From: Ariolimax columbianus
Taxonomy: Eukaryota; Mollusca; Gastropoda; Stylommatophora; Arionidae
Direction: 5' to 3'
DNA length: 64,000 nucleotides
Assembly (NCBI GenBank): GCA_036924085.1
Contig: JAVGWX010000004.1
Span: 45,043,293 to 45,107,292, forward strand
Shown here: positions 29,788 through 41,818 of the stretch, piece by piece
Layout of the letters: every line of letters starts with the position of its first letter
How positions within the stretch are numbered: position 1 is the stretch's first letter
Program-made: the position numbers and the translations under genes
The notes under the pieces: model-generated
What the model saw: the letters and a program-made list of their open reading frames with translations, nothing else
Told to the model about the DNA's origin: nothing
The model's database searches: none

Positions 29788-30861
29788 CTTCTTCTTCGTA
29801 CGCTGTCAGACGTCAACTTGAATTTTTTCGAAGAAGGCAGCTGTCATCCTGAGGCTGTCGACACTGCCATAGGGCTTGTCTAGTGTTGCCACTGGTGATG
29901 GCCACATTTGCTTTCTCTGGTTCTCGTATGTCGGGCAATTTTGCAGCAGATGTTCCGCGGTCATTTTCCCTGTACCACAGGTGCATTCGTCAGTACCACC
30001 TTTCTTCAGTTTATTGAATAGATGGTACCTCAATCTGTTGTGGCCTGTGCGGAGTCTGAAGACCACGACCTGCTCTCTTCTGTTCAACTGGTAGTAGGCA
30101 TCATTTGTTGTGTAGCCAGTATGCTCTGTTTCCCATTTGGCCATGTATCTGGCCCTAATAAACCTTTTGAACTCTTTGTAGGTCACACTAGAATCTGGTT
30201 GTGGTAACCTTGCACCTTCTTTAGCCAGTCTGTCTGCCTCCTATCCACTACTCCAGCGATGTTAGGGCCTGCTGCATCCGATTGTTTGCTATGGTGAGAT
30301 TGTCTTCAGTGGTCCACAAAGCCAGATCCTCTGCAAACATGGAGCTGTGGACTCTTCTTAATATATTCTCTGTTATGTTGTTTATATACACCAGAAAAAA
30401 GTGTGGGTGACAGTACTCCCCCTTGGGGTACTCCCTGCTGCAGTGTCACATTTTTGCTCATCTTCCCTTGTACTTGAACTCTGGCTGTTCTGTTTTCGAA
30501 ATAGTGGCTGATCAATCTGTACATTTGTCCATATACTTCACTTCTTTATAGCTTGACTTTAAGTCCCTCTTTCCCCACCTTGTCAAATGCCTTCTCTAGA
30601 TCCACCCAAACCGCTACTGTATGCTTTTTCTCCTGGTAAGCATTCTCTATTTTCTGCGCTATGAGAGTGATCTGATCCTCAGTGGATCTGTGTTGTCTAA
30701 ATCCTGCTTTCTGTGGAATTAATATGTGTTTTTCTTCCAGGTGCCACATCAGTCTGATGTTTATCATACGCTCCATCAGTTTACCTACACAGCTCAGTAG
30801 ACTGATAGGCCTGTATCAAATTTGGATCTGTTCTATCTTTTTCTTTCTTTGGTACTGGTAT
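29788..30861 (-). mobile_element. Old antisense I-type LINE with internal deletion (unit B)
   Basis: Complete version of the fragment cut off at position 1. It begins with a CTTCTTCTTCG tail and then a minus-strand frame (29806-30186, 126 codons) covering the end of RNase H and the C-terminal motif CTCGTGKMTAEHLLQNCP. At about 30243 the RNase H (EEADRLAKEGA) is joined directly to RT (RMQQAL), so about 1.2 kb is missing. RT blocks (GVPQGGVLSP, LEKAFDKV, AGFRQHRS) follow in broken frames up to 30861. Confidence 0.9.
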
Positions 30862-31395
30862 TCGATATAAATGATTTTAACATGAAAAGGAAAAGGTAAT
30901 CCTTTTGCAATCATTGATGTCGAGGTTTAAGTGTTAGAGACTTCACTGTACTAGGCCTCAGCTTTTTATGAGGTGGGGTGGCCAACTCATGTAGTCGCCA
31001 CATTTCCTTCAATGACACTTAGCGACGTACAGGTTTAATTATTAATGAGGATATCATTTGACAGAGTTGAGAGTAAGTAAACACGATTAGAAATGTGAAT
31101 CAGTTTCTACAGCTTTATGAAAATGGTTAGAGTTAGTGTGTGACTTTATCTATGCCGACATAGCATTTCTTGAAATCATTCCTCCTGCATAGTTTATAAG
31201 AATGAAATAGGCAGTATCATGACTTCAAAAGCCATAACAACATATTGTTGTTATTGTTGTTGTATTTATTGTTGTTGTAGAATGCCCGTAATATGTAAGA
31301 TTAATTTTGTGTGCGTCCTGTAAAAGACGTTAAGTGGCGGGCTGCAACAGGATGTAAGAATAGCCTTGAGAGTTTGAAAGATTAGTTGGCAGGGG
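30862..31395. other. Unrecognised AT-rich spacer (unit B)
   Basis: Counterpart of 687-1220; contains the GTT microsatellite near 31242-31278. No gene seen. Confidence 0.5.
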
Positions 31396-31515
31396 CATAA
31401 ACTTAAACATAAAGATACACCTAAGTACCTAGGAATTACAATGGATCGCACATTGTCCTACAAAGAACAATGTGGAGCGATGAAACAAAAAGTTAGCACA
31501 ATCATAAAACGTTCT
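31396..31515 (+). pseudogene. LINE RT thumb relic (unit B)
   Basis: Same 40-codon frame as 1221-1340 with PKYLGITMDRTLSYKEQ; one Val-to-Met change (GCGGTG to GCGATG). Truncated by the CR1-like LINE that follows. Confidence 0.7.
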
Positions 31516-31539
31516 GAGTAAGCTAACAAACACGGCATC

Positions 31540-33495
31540 ACTTAACTTAACATAACGTTTTTATATTGGTTTAGAAAACTCATCAGAGTCTGTAGACAAC
31601 CAGTCACATTTGCATTACCCTGCTCTAATAACTATGTACATCATATTTATTTTTAAAAGCATTAACTGTCTCTGCCTCTACTATTTCCTGGGGCAAAGCA
31701 TTCCGAGCATTCACCACTGTCTGAATAAAAAAATATGTCCTGTGTCCAATTTGGACCTTTCGTTATTAAATTGTATCTGTGCCCTCTTGTTCTCGCTGGT
31801 GGTAGTATTTTGAAAAAAATGTATAGTCTAATTTAACTTTTCCTGTGATTATCTTATCAACTTAGATTAAGTCACGTTTAATTGTTCTCTTTTCTAGACA
31901 CTAACGGCCGGTTTTTCTGAGTCTTTCCTCGTAACTGTAATTCTGGAATCCCACTATCAGTTTTGTCGCTATTCTTTGTATCCTTTCCAGCATATTTATA
32001 GCTCTTCTACGATAAGGACTCCACACCTGTACACAGTACTCCGATCTAGGTCTAACTAATGCTTTAAATAGTTTGTAAACCACTTCATTACTCCTATGTT
32101 TAATATTTCTTTTTTTTTGATCATACCTAACGTTGCATTTGACTTATTCACTGCTACCTGGACTTGCTAACTCACCTTACCTGTATGCTCTATTATTACC
32201 CCTATGTCCCTTTCGTTATCTATCACTCTAGTATTTTTCTCGCCCATTCTGTAATTTTGTTGCCTTTTTTTCTTCACACCACTCAGAGTACTCCTTATTT
32301 ATGCCAATCGCTGTCTTCTTCCCGTTAACCAACGTTCAATCCATTCGGCAACCTGCCCATCTATCCCATGTGATTTTAACTTTTTAAATAATCGTTGATG
32401 AGGTACTATATAAAAAGCCTTTGTAAAATCTAGATAAATAACATCCACTGGTTCTCCCTTATCTATGATTTTAGTAATCACCTCCATGCAGTCCAATAGA
32501 TTTGTTAAGCACGGTCTCCCTCTAGTAAACCCATGCTAACTATTTCTGATTAGATTTAACTTGTCTAGATGCATTACAATGTTTTCTTTCATTATTGACT
32601 CTAACATTTTACAGACTATGGTCGTTAAACTTACTTAATTAGCTGGATCTGATTTCTTTCCTCTTTTGAATAAGGGAATCACTCCTGCATCTTTCCAATC
32701 TCTTGGAACAATCCATTTTGCAAGTGATTGAGAAAATAATATAGCCAATGGTTTAACTAGTTAGTCTATACTTCAAACAGCATTGATGAATGGATACCAT
32801 CTTGATCTGTACATTTATCCACTTTTAATCCTTCCAATCTTTTTAGAACCATTTCCTCCGTAAGACAGAATGATTTTAATCGCACTATATCCATTTGACA
32901 TTTGAAAATAGGTATAGGCTCTGGTATCTTGGAGGAGTGTTCTTTTGTATAGACTGTGCCAAAGTATTGATTTATTAGATAAGCTATCTCCCTATTTTCT
33001 CTGCTTATTGTCACTGTACTGTTTATGAGAAAGCCTACCTTGTCTTTAGGTCTTTGTTTATTTCTAACATTAGAAAAGAAGCTTTTACCATCAATCTTGA
33101 TCCTATTAGTAAGTTTTTTTCGAAGTCTATTTTGCTGCTTTACTTACTTTCTGAGCTATGTTTTGCTTATCCAAATATTTTAAATATATTTCTTTTGATT
33201 TACTTGCCTTTATACACTTTGTCCAGGCTTTATTTTAAGCTCGTGTTCATTTAGCTACAAATCTAGTAATCCACTTTTTATGATTGGTGTTTACCTCCAT
33301 ACATGGAACATATTCGACTTTTAGTTGTTCTAAAAGTGTTTTGAAACACTCTGCCTCTTGTTCAACGTCTGTACCTTTGACAATATCTTTCCAGTTTATG
33401 TGGCTGTCTGTATCTTTCATCTTCTGTACATCTGTCTTAGAGTAGTCGTATGCTCGCGAGTGTATATTTACATACATTGTAAAGGCTGTTATAGG
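31540..33495 (-). mobile_element. Degenerate CR1-like LINE (unit B)
   Basis: Counterpart of 1361-3320 with the same broken frames: late RT (31901-32083), palm (32299-32496, DVIYLDFTKAF), pre-RT (32766-33014) and linker (33247-33477). Shared frameshifts show decay before duplication. Confidence 0.85.
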
Positions 33496-33521
33496 ATATA
33501 TTTTATGGACAACTGATCACT

Positions 33522-33876
33522 GCAGCTAAAGGAATCGACTACCCCACACCGCGATTCAAGTACGTATACAAGATGAACATGACGTCATGCGACATCGAAG
33601 CCGAAAGCTCAGGATTGAGTCGATTGCAGACATTCAGTTGGGAGGTGCACAGTAGTTGCCGACGCTTGTAGAGGCCATCTGGAACCAGAGAAATGGGCAC
33701 GACTGAAAAGATCGGCGAACACCCCGGCAAGTCAGCCTCCTCAGCCCCGTTGTACGATCTGCGACAGGGACTGCCACTCACGTACCGGCGTTTGCAACCA
33801 TAGATGACTGTGTCGAAATACGGGAGACAGAGCTGGGCAAACTTCGCCAGGGCGCCAGGCGCATGATGATCAGTGA
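33522..33876 (+). pseudogene. C-terminal zinc-finger tail of endonuclease-RT LINE (unit B)
   Basis: As at 3348-3702, but the finger frame carries an additional TGA just after the His codon (CATAGATGA at about 33801-33809), so it is more decayed here. The 168-codon minus frame at 33539-34045 is its shadow. Confidence 0.75.
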
Positions 33877-34908
33877 CTGAGACGCCAATAAACTGATGAA
33901 TATTAAATGTATTTACTTGTCTTGGCTTGGCTTCGTTTGTTCTCCATCTCCCGCTACCAAACCCTGACACGGGCCTAAGTAGCAGAACGCAGTCCAGAGA
34001 ACGGAATGCGTTATGTCGATATTTGCACCTTTCGGTCCAACACATCCGACTTCAGCAAGCATTTTTTGAGTACCGGGTTAGCATTCCTTCTTCGATCCCT
34101 TCTCCTTAACCAGTCTGCTCTGTTGCAGCCTGTTTTCTAGAATACTGCGCGGACGTGTAGAACGGCCTTGGCAGCTCCGGTTCGCTAGCCCTTACGCTAT
34201 CAGTCAGCTATGGCTCGATGACCGCTGCAGCTCATGCGCTGCTCACCATCTTGATCCAGTATTTACTTGATTTTGAAGAAATATGATCATGACAATAATA
34301 ATGGGCTTATCACCGTCGATGAGAATAACCAACATCATCATGTGTCATGCTGCGCCCTTAAGTCTGTGGGCGGATGCGTGCATGACAGATTAAGCCAACA
34401 CCAGCTGGTGCTGGTTTTGTCTCTACTCTATACTTCCACCCTCGCTAACTGCATGAAAGGCTCTTTTTGGCCTCGCCTTTTTCAGGCTAAACGATTTACT
34501 GCCAGGATTCACTGAATCGCTTTTATTGACGTCCAGGTGATCGCCTTGCTGCGCTAAGCTCGCTAAACAGTAGTTTTTTTTTGGAACCTTTCACTTGACA
34601 TTCGATAAACTTGGCCAGTCTATCTCACTTTAACTTTTTACAAAAGTGTATGAATAGTGTAGTAGTAATGAAAAGAGTATGGTTATTTGTGATGTGGTCT
34701 TGTAGCCAATTTGGAGTATGTGTCATGTAGAAATGATTCAACCTCCTGGCGTGTTTGGCGTACACACTCCAGCTCTCTCACCCATAGATCAGGGTTTAGA
34801 GACTAGCCGGATGTTTGCCAATCAGATTAGTTGCTTTTTAACGTTATACTTCATTTAAACATTCAAATCTTCTTCGGGCAATATCAGGTAGTACTATTTA
34901 CTCATGTT
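33877..34908. other. Unrecognised GC-richer stretch (unit B)
   Basis: Counterpart of 3703-4749, with the dispersed repeat at about 33921-34010 and the CACCAGCTGGTG hairpin near 34401-34412. A plus frame at 34267-34515 is open only because B and C lack the 15 bases and a stop present in A. No domain recognised. Confidence 0.4.
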
Positions 34909-35069
34909 TATCTTCTTTTTCTTTCTCTTCTTTTTCTTCATCTTTCTCTTCTTGTTCGTCTTCTTTTTTTTCTTCTTCTTCTTCTTTTTCTTCTTCTACT
35001 TCTTCTTCTCCATTTTCTTCATCATTCTTTACTTCTTCTTCTTTTTCTTCTTCTTTTCCTTCTTTTTCT
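34909..35069 (+). repeat. Polypyrimidine CTT-rich tract (unit B, ~161 bp)
   Basis: Shorter than in A because a run of CTT triplets is contracted; contains isolated A and G interruptions. Confidence 0.9.
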
Positions 35070-35239
35070 AGCTCACCGACAATTGTATTAAGTCTACACG
35101 TAAAGGCCAGTTCTATGGACAAAGTCTACTGTGGTGGGGAGTTCTTCAAGACGCTCACAAAAGTGTGTATGTGTGGGTTCATCTCCGTGGGTCAGTATTC
35201 ACAACGCAGTTGCTTTAGCATGTTACAGTCTTGACAAAG

Positions 35240-37979
35240 GAAGGGTTCTGATACTAACACGTAACTGCATACCGAGGAGCGCGGTAGCTGTCAATCACAC
35301 TGAACAAGCAGAAATTGTAGGACTCGACATAATGACACAAGAAACGAAGATCCGCATCTTCAACCTGTATGGCCCACCCATCAAAGACCTGTCACTCTCG
35401 AGTATGGAAATCAAGAACTCCAGCTGCCTAGTAGTTGGAGACTTCAACAGCCACTCGGAGAGATGGGGATATTCGGACACAGACAACAGAGGAGATGAAG
35501 TGGAAGACTGGGAGATAGACACAAATCTCTATCTTTACAATAGGCTGGAGTACAGCCCTATCTTTTATTCTAGAACATGGCATACCACCTCTACTCCAGA
35601 CTTGGCCTTTTCCACGGTTGATATTCACCACAAAATAGACGGCCAGGTGCTCAACCAATTTGCAGGTAGCGACAAAAGGCCAATAAGGCTAGAAATTGAA
35701 ATGGAAGTAGGCCCACAGGAAATAAAAGCGCTCCCACGTTGGAACTATAAACGATCCGACTGGGACAGATTTGCAATTCTGACAGATCGGCTATGTGAAA
35801 CCATCAACACATGGAATAACAATATGAAACCTATGGTGGAAAGCCTAAGCAAAGCAATAATGCAAGCAGCCACCGAAACCATCCCAACAGGGGCAAGGAA
35901 AAAATACAAGCCATATTGGAATGATGAATTGCAGGAAGCGGAAGACGAAGTCTCAAATGCTAGGAACATGGCAGAGAGAGAGAACAATCTATGGAGGCAA
36001 ATATCGCCCTCAAGGCTATCACGGCTAAATACAAAAGAACACTAAACCATATAACAAGAGACAGCTGGACAAATAAAACAGAAAGCCTCAATTTATATAA
36101 AGAAGAGAACAAACTATGGAAGTTAGTCAGAGCCATGAATGACGAAACACCATCAAATAAACAAATTACCATCAAGCATGGCGACAAAATGCTTACTGGA
36201 AAAAAAAGCAGCAAACGCCTTTATAGAACGAACACTATGCCAGAGCAAACCACATTGATGTCCCTACAGACAGGCACACAGACAATAGTGAAGAACAAAA
36301 GAGCCACGACAACATCAATATGGCACCAGAGGAGCACATGATGGCAATACTAACAATGAATGAAAACGAAGAAGCCATGAGAACTCTAAAGAAAAAGAAA
36401 TCGCCCGGAAAAGATGGGGTAACACGAAATGCTGATGGAGTTGGGCCAAACAGCAAAGAGGAAGTTACTATCAGTCCTGAACCAAAGCTGGAAAAGGGAA
36501 ATTGTACCTCAGACATGAAAAGACGCTGTACTTATACCAGTACCAAAGAAAGAAAAAGATAGAACAGATCCAAATGGATACAGGCCTATCAGTCTACTGA
36601 GCTGTGTAGGTAAACTGATGGAACGTATGATAAACACCAGACTGATGTGGCATCTGGAAGAAAAACACATACTAATTCCACAGCAAGCAGGCTTTAGACA
36701 GCACAGATCCACTGAGGACCAGATCACTCTCATAGCCCAGTTAATAGATGATGCTTACCAGGAGAAAAAACACACAGTAGCGGTTGGGGTGGATTTAGAG
36801 AAGGAATTGACAAGGTGTGGATAAAGGGACTTAAGTCAAGCTACGAAGAAGTGAAGTTTGTGGGAAAATGTACAGATGGATCAGCGACTACCTCGAAAAC
36901 AGAACATCCATAGTTCAAGTACAATAGCAGATGAGCAAAAAGGTGACACTTGAGTAGGGAGTACACCAAAGGGGAGTACTGTCACCAACACCTTTCCTGG
37001 TGTTTATAAACAACATCACAGAGAATCTACCAAGAAGAGTCCACAGCTCCATGTTTGCAGACGATCTGGCTATGTGGACGTCTGAAAAAAATCTCACCAT
37101 AGCAAGCAATCGGATGCAGCAGGCCCTAACATCGTTGGAGGAGTGGGCGAACTCATGGCTGGTCAAAATAAATGAGGAAAAAACATGTTCGATATTCTCG
37201 CTTTCAAACAAACTCCAGAACACCAAAATAAGTCTTAGCGGCAAATATCTGCGGGCAAATGGCAACTAAAACTACCTGGGTGTCACATTTGATCGGTGCA
37301 TGACATGGAAAAGTCAGATCGGGAGAAACCGAATGAGAGCCAGACAAAGAATGGCAATCATGAGGAAACTTGCTGGCACAAGCTGGGGAACAGACGAAAC
37401 TGTACACTGGAAGAGTGAGACCAGTTCTCGAGTATGGCATTGCGGCATGAGCAACAGCAGCAAAGGCGAACTTTGATACAATTAGCAAACTTCAAAACCA
37501 AGCCATGAGAGTTATAACAGCAGGCATGAAGTCAACGCCAATTGTAGAACTGGAAAAGATTAGAAATCTGCAATCCATGACCGACAGAAGAGACTGCAGA
37601 GCCCAGCAGCAAGTAGAGAAACTCAGAAGACTGACAGACCACCCAATGCACCAGATACTAAATAGATTTAGAAATGGGAAACTAAAATTGAGAAACTTTG
37701 CAGAAATAGCCAAAGCAAAGATGAGCGAAGACACTATGAACACATTAACACCAAACCCCATCCCTACTGTACGCAAACCTACCTGGAAGCAGCATATCAT
37801 TCCGGAGGTGGTAGAAAATATACCAGATATTTGAAACAAGAACAGCCAGACTGAAAAAGAAAGAAGAGACATAACCCTGAGGTACATAACGAAAAACTAC
37901 CCAAGCATGGACTGGACCCATGCATACACCGACGGGTCTGTAACAAACACAACACATAAAGGAGGGGCAGAGGTATTCC
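35240..37979 (+). mobile_element. Old sense I-type LINE carcass (unit B)
   Basis: Counterpart of 5089-7831. The endonuclease keeps GDFNSH here (A has GDLHSH) but also has SDKRPI with the catalytic His lost. Two extra bases in a GA run (about 35975-35983) shift the frame at AERENNL, splitting the frame that is continuous in A. RT pieces lie at 36320-36562, 36618-36824 (a base lost near KELTRCG), 37000-37269 (FADDLAMWTS) and 37505-37834. Similarity ends in the first RNase H strand (AYTDGS near 37925), where B still has YTDGS and A has YTDRS. Confidence 0.9.
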
Positions 37980-38068
37980 ATTTCTCAATTTTGTGCATCG
38001 GTTGAATTTAAAGTGAGCTAAACTGCGAGAACTGTTACCGGTAAAAGTGTTACTGGTAAGCTACATAA

Positions 38069-38497
38069 GCTGTACAGTGGTGAATGCTTGGAATGTATTG
38101 CCATATGAAGTAGTTTTAGGCTGGAACAATTAATGCATTTCAGAATAGATTGGATGCACATAGCTTTTAGAGCTAGGAAATGTAAATGAAACTGGTTGTT
38201 TACAGACTCTGCATAGTTTTCTAAGCCGGTATAAACACGTAGTCTTCTAAACCAGTATAAAGACGTAGTCTTCTAAACCAGTATAACGATATAGTCATTC
38301 TAAGGCAGTATAAAGACATTGTCGTCTAAACCAGTATAAAGACATCGTCTTATAAACCAAGATAAAGACACAGTCTTCTAAACCAGTATAAAGTTTCAGT
38401 CTTCTAAGCGAGTAGAAAGACATAATCGTCTAAACCAGTATAAATAGGTAGTCTTCTCAACCCGTATAAAGACGTTAACTTAGTTACATATTGTACA
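38069..38497 (+). mobile_element. CR1-like LINE 3' end (unit B, sense)
   Basis: Counterpart of 7918-8345 with NAWNVLPYEVV, followed by the 26-bp array and a TTAACTTAGTTA end. Confidence 0.75.
38217..38477 (+). repeat. 26-bp minisatellite, 10 units (unit B)
   Basis: Ten units, 261 bp, aligned one for one with unit A; variants such as TAAGGCAGTATAAAGACATT mark the same unit position in all copies. Confidence 0.92.
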
Positions 38498-39208
38498 TTA
38501 AATGGAGAGTATTTCTCTTTAGCCCAAAAATGAAAGGTGTTTACCGCACGCGGCTGTCCATTGGTGATCATTCTTATTCAGCAAATGATGTTAACTGTAG
38601 ATGTCACGTACCCCTTCTCGGAATAATGTTTTTAAATACATTAAAATACAATAGCAAAGAACCAGTTATATAGAAATAGTTAAAAAACAAACACAAAAGT
38701 ACATGTGATATATGTGTCTTTCTTAACAATTTCAATAGAAATACAATACATTTAATATAGAAGAAAGTTAATTTCATTATTGTTTGAATGAACGTGCTGC
38801 GTATATATGCAAGGCTGAGGAACGGGTCACAAAGATCAAGAAATGCTGACCGCGTGAAGGCTTGTTGTTTCTCTTTCTCGAAGAGGATTCAACTGTTGTG
38901 TTGTACAAACCACACGTTTGCCATGTTAGACATCTAATCTGTTTCGATTTGTTTTTCTGTTATGCTACAAATGTCGAAAATCCATATTTGCAGAGATATA
39001 TTGTTGGAAATGGAATGAAAACTTGCATAGCTCGCTCTACAAGATAAGGCTAGTTTACTAACTGCACTGTAGATAGTCTGTTCACACCAGGACGGTGTCC
39101 ACGTGTGATCTAGCCCGGAGGGTTTAACAACTAGCGAAATGTAAAAGTACTGATGAGTGTAAACACAACTCAACGAAGTCCAAAATCTATACCTGAATTT
39201 AAAGTACA
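38498..39208. other. Unrecognised spacer; empty LINE site (unit B)
   Basis: No gene. Holds the unoccupied target of the LINE inserted at 8892 in unit A: a single GAAGAGGATT at 38880-38889. It also lacks the 154 bp of 8451-8604. Confidence 0.8.
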
Positions 39209-39535
39209 ACAGGCAAGGCAAAGACCAAACATAAAGTTATTTTAGAACAACAGAAGATTGAGAAAGTCACAAGCTTTGAGTACCTCGGCTCAGTTATAAG
39301 CGCCAATGGCTACGGCAATGCAGAGGTTAAATAAAATGAGAAACTGATGACAGAACATTAATAAAAGGAAAATAACTATTCTGTGAACTTGCATTATACC
39401 GATGAAGACATACGGATGTGAAACATGGACCCCCCACACAAACACTTAAGAAAAGGATTGCATCTTTTGAACTAAAGGACTATAGAAAAGTGCTCAAAAT
39501 ACAATGGATAGCAAAAAGGAAAAATGCAGATATCC
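39209..39535 (+). pseudogene. Endonuclease-RT LINE, first half of split remnant (unit B)
   Basis: As 12905-13237. Unit B has lost about 14 bases at its start (CAAGATAACGATCA) but keeps MKTYGCETWTP, which A lost; an extra C then shifts the frame in the poly-C run. Confidence 0.8.
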
Positions 39536-40370
39536 TTAACTTAGCTTAACGTCCTTAAACTGGTTTAGAAGACTCTGCAGAATCTGTATACATACAGTTT
39601 CATTTCATCACCTTGCTCTAAAAGCTATGCGCATCCAATTTATTATTAAATGCATTAACTGTCTTTCCTTCCACTATTTCCCTTGGCAATGCATTCCAAG
39701 CATTCACCACTCTCTAATTAAACAAATATTTCCTAATATCGAATCTGGACCTCTCTTTAGTTAATGTATAACTATGCCCTCTTATTATATTTGGTGGCTG
39801 TATTTTTTTTTAAAAACTTGTTATAGTCTAATTTATCCATTCCTCTGATCATCTTATAAGCCTGTATTAAGTCACTACGAATTATTCTCTCTTCTAGACA
39901 CTGTAGGCCGGTTTTTCCTCATAACTGTAATTCTGCAATCCCACTATCAGCGTTGTCGCTCTTTTTTGAATTCTTTCCAGCATGTTTGTATCCCCTGTAT
40001 GATAATGACTCCACGCCTGTACGCATAACTCCAATCTAGGTCTAATTAATGCTTTATACAGTTTGACTATCACTTCCTTGCTCCTATGTTTAGTATTTAT
40101 GTTTATCATACATAACATTGCATTTGCCTTTTTAATTGCTACCTGAACTTGCTAACTCACCTTACCTGTATGATCTAGTATAACTTCTAAGTCCATTTTC
40201 TTATCTATCTTTCTAATATTGTTCTCTCCCATTCTGTAATTATGTTTCATATTGGATCTACCCATGTGGATGACTGTACATGTATCTACATTAAACTCCA
40301 TTTGCGAACCTACAAACCACTCTCGAATTTTATCTACATCCGATCTCAATATATCCACATCTGCTTGAGA
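39536..40370 (-). mobile_element. CR1-like LINE, 5'-truncated (unit B)
   Basis: Same fragment as 13238-14076, with frames at 39894-40118 (LYKALIRPRLELCVQAWSHY) and 40152-40358. Followed by a (TA)n run at 40382-40402. Confidence 0.85.
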
Positions 40371-40471
40371 TATAGATAAAGATATATATATATATATATA
40401 TACTATAGATCCTAATTAATTTCAAGCAAAATTGGTTAGTAAACAACATCTTGTCTCGAAAGCTAAAATAG

Positions 40472-41060
40472 TTTCTTCTGCTTCTTCGTTTATCTTCAGA
40501 CCTCAGCTTCAATGATTTTAACAAAGGCAGCAGTCGACTCAAGGCTCTGTACGCTTCCGTACAGCTTCTCGTGGAAGGACACTGGCTGTTACCAATTGTT
40601 ACTTCTTTTGTCGGTATACAGCGGGCAGGACTGCAAAATATATTATGCCTTCATGGGGGCTGTGCCGCAGGCACAAATTTCTGTGGTGCCAATCTTGAAC
40701 TTATTGTACAGATGGCATCTGAGTCTGTTGTGAGCTGTGCGTAGCCGGAAAATGATAACCTGGTCTCGCCTGGAGAGTTGATGGTAGGCATCGTTTACTA
40801 TGTGGCCAATGTGATCCTATTTTCCATTTTGCACTGTACGTTGTCCTGATGAATGCTTTAGTTTCATTGTATGTGATGTCTGTATCACTCTGCTGCAGCA
40901 TTCCTCGCTCTCTGGCGAGCCTGTCCACCTCTCTGTTGCCTGAAATGTCTCAGTGCGCTGGTGTCCATGTGACTGCTTTTTTTTTAAGCACTGGGCTCTT
41001 GAGGGCCATTACACTGCTAGGTCGTCTGTGAAAATGACCACTTGCTTTGCTGTATAATAG
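40472..41060 (-). mobile_element. I-type LINE second subfamily, RNase H to 3' end (unit B)
   Basis: Longer than in unit A: bases 40703-41133 are missing there. Minus-strand frames give the RNase H end (MDRLARERGMLQQSDTDITY at 40928 downward, related to ADRLAKEGARLPQTDTSMTY), the H/C motif (CACGTAPMKA) and, at about 41010-41045, KQVVIFTDDLAV, matching the RNase H VLLTDALAV strand. Part of RNase H is lost in between. This shows the fragment is a distinct subfamily of the I-type LINE. Confidence 0.82.
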
Positions 41061-41243
41061 TTTGACCACATCAAACGCCATACTGACCTAGAAAGAACGA
41101 TACAGGAGGGTTTGGTGTTTGAAAAGCGGGGCGGAAGCAGACCGATGAAAAGATGGAAACAAGACATCACGGAGGTCATGACGATGACAACGATAGAGGC
41201 GATACTTCTGGCTAGAGATCGAGTTACAGATCGTTTGTTGTGA
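41061..41243 (+). pseudogene. Endonuclease-RT LINE C-terminus, intact 60 codons (unit B)
   Basis: From TTTGACCACATC, a continuous frame of 60 codons: FDHIKRHTDLERTIQEGLVF, then EKRGGSRPMKRWKQDITEV, ending TDRLL and a TGA. This is the family's C-terminal block (LE-x-I-x-EG-x-V-x-GKRGRGRP-x-x-RW). It resumes the element broken at 39535, so two LINE insertions lie inside it. A (GAT)n tail follows. Confidence 0.82.
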
Positions 41244-41271
41244 AAGTGATTTTCTGCAAATGACATGCAAC

Positions 41272-41327
41272 ATGATGATGATGATGATGAAGATGATGAT
41301 GATGATGATAATAATGATGATAAAGAT
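41272..41327 (+). repeat. (GAT)n tail of endonuclease-RT LINE (unit B)
   Basis: Same tail as 14562-14615, about 30 bp downstream of the frame's stop. The next ~265 bases hold nothing recognised. Confidence 0.75.
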
Positions 41328-41592
41328 GAAAGTGAGCGATTTTTTGTGCTATGTAATAATGCTTGTTAGGGTATACAAAAATATATGTGACTTTATTGTT
41401 GACGTAGATCTAGCAAATACTATTTTCATTTATAAACATCATTGCATAATTTCAGAAGTGCCGGTTATGCTAGCAATCAGCTAGAGGTTAGTGATATTTA
41501 AGATAATATCTGTGGGTAACTGAGACGCTAGTCCGGTCAAGCACATCATATTGCCCAGGACGTTGCGTCAGGGTCAAACACAATGTTTTTCG

Positions 41593-41818
41593 TCCATCAC
41601 GAGCCTTTACTTTTTGCACCCAGCCAGTCCATCCAGTCGAGTATTCTGTAAATCCGGGTTGTGGATGGGTGGGAAGATGGGAACTGCATATTCGCAGTCA
41701 GTGAAAGCAGAGAAAGTTTGCTTCGCGAGACGGTGATCATGATTGTCAGCAAATCCATCTACCTCAGCCGCTTTATTGCTCAGCAAGGTGTCCCGCAACT
41801 GACGCAGCTTTTTGACTG
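41593..41818 (-). pseudogene. Endonuclease-RT LINE linker fragment (unit B)
   Basis: As 14880-15105; reads LLSNKAAEVDGFADNHDH, one His-to-Asp change from A. Confidence 0.65.
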
